Assembly: GCA_034436045.1 (NCBI GenBank)
Contig: DAOTVZ010000195.1
Span: 1 to 5,804 of the forward strand
DNA length: 5,804 nt
Source of the DNA: H111-94 sp034436045
GTDB lineage: Bacteria; Chloroflexota; Ktedonobacteria; Ktedonobacterales; Ktedonobacteraceae
Direction: 5' to 3'
Below, piece after piece: positions 5,597-5,804 of the stretch (positions within the stretch are counted from its first letter, which is position 1; the number at the start of each line of letters is the position of its first letter). A program made the position numbers and the translations under genes. Below the pieces are notes generated by a model. It saw nothing but the letters and a program-made list of their open reading frames with translations, had not been told where the DNA came from and did no database searches.

Positions 5597-5624
5597 TGGC
5601 TCTGAGAAAAGAAGGGAGGGAGCT

Positions 5625-5804
5625 ATGGCACAGCATGGAACGAAGTTAAGCGACGAGGCGATACAGCAGCAACTGGTTCAGCTAGCGACGTGGGAGGTTG
5701 TTGATGGGCAACTGCGGCGGCAGTTTCGGTTGCCCACCTTTCCGGCGGCCATATTTTTTGTGAACGCCGTAGCACATCTGGCGGAGCTAGGCGCACATCA
5801 TCCC
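5625..5804 (+). CDS. Pterin-4a-carbinolamine dehydratase (PCD/DCoH family), N-terminal 60 residues
   Basis: The enzyme dehydrates 4a-hydroxytetrahydrobiopterin, recycling the pterin cofactor of aromatic amino acid hydroxylases; in bacteria lacking those hydroxylases, roles in other pterin or molybdopterin metabolism have been suggested for the family. The visible part reads LSDEAIQQQLVQLATWEVVDG, then RRQF (30-33), FPAAIFFVNAVAHLAE (40-55) and ends in GAHHP (56-60). The E-x(3)-H-H-P pattern is the start of the PCD signature and contains the active-site histidines. The rest, including the Trp/Tyr and Asp of the signature, lies beyond the window edge; the family is usually about 95-115 residues, so a little over half is seen. 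The start has GGGAGGGAG just upstream (5614-5622) and a strong promoter. It is divergent from the sugar importer with no evident functional link. The assignment is confident. Confidence 0.88.
   Translation, partial: MAQHGTKLSDEAIQQQLVQLATWEVVDGQLRRQFRLPTFPAAIFFVNAVAHLAELGAHHP

Larger units (their letters stand above)
5036..5624. other. 589-nt divergent intergenic region with several palindromes
   Basis: This lies between the transporter operon (leftward) and the pterin dehydratase gene (rightward). I found no convincing gene in it. A 107-codon frame on the - strand (4959-5282) only shadows the binding-protein signal sequence. The region is richer in A+T than the flanking genes, especially 5360-5490. 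Its contents include hairpins GCAGG-atg-CCTGC (5101-5113) and TGCCT-atgc-AGGCA (5350-5363), the palindrome ATGGTACCAT (5199-5208), complementary segments from 5165 to 5284 described separately, and operator-like sites further right. A long structured leader for the binding-protein mRNA would fit, if its promoter lies near 5400. Confidence 0.7.

Overview
The window looks like a chromosomal stretch from a free-living, saccharolytic, monoderm-type bacterium with moderately high G+C. The flavour of the proteins suggests Chloroflexota, perhaps Ktedonobacteria: a Ser/Thr/Gly-rich lipoprotein binding protein, a Ser/Pro/Arg-rich permease N-terminus, and a DUF697 protein next to lineage-type hypotheticals. 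The taxonomy is an inference from style and composition only.

Left arm (1-1476, + strand): three closely spaced genes. First is the C-terminal 160 residues of a DUF697 (YcjF/GTPase-associated) membrane protein. Second, 30 nt later, is an unrecognised 260-residue protein whose layout resembles MA-clan (zincin-like) peptidases but whose HExxH motif reads HELAL. Third, 12 nt later, is a 55-residue orphan that matches only the C-terminal end of a GNAT acetyltransferase. The arm ends in a short intergenic region (1477-1591) with a 10-bp perfect hairpin that can serve as a bidirectional terminator for the convergent genes.

Centre (1592-5035, - strand): a carbohydrate ABC importer operon, transcribed right to left as solute-binding lipoprotein, MalF-type permease, MalG-type permease. 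All three starts have strong Shine-Dalgarno sequences spaced exactly 7 nt from the ATG. The two permease genes are 11 nt apart, and the SD of the second overlaps the stop of the first. The 190-nt gap between the binding protein and the first permease holds a long near-perfect inverted repeat (20-bp arms, one mismatch, 37-nt spacer) and a small hairpin. These could attenuate transcription, stabilise mRNA or bind a regulator. No ATPase gene follows, because the probable terminator lies directly behind the last permease gene, so the importer presumably uses an ATPase encoded elsewhere.

Right arm (5036-5804): a 589-nt divergent intergenic region, then the first 60 codons of a pterin-4a-carbinolamine dehydratase (PCD/DCoH family) gene on the + strand, preceded by a textbook sigma-70 promoter (TTGAAA-17-TATAAT). 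The intergenic region has several palindromes that could be operators (LacI-like GAAGCGTTTC; ATATACG-T-CGTATAT; CTGATATCAG). It also has complementary segments that could fold in two mutually exclusive ways in the binding-protein mRNA leader. No CRISPR array, insertion sequence, convincing tRNA or rRNA was seen. The most noteworthy non-standard signals are the inverted repeat inside the transporter operon, the possible alternative structures in its leader, and the degenerate zincin-like protein.
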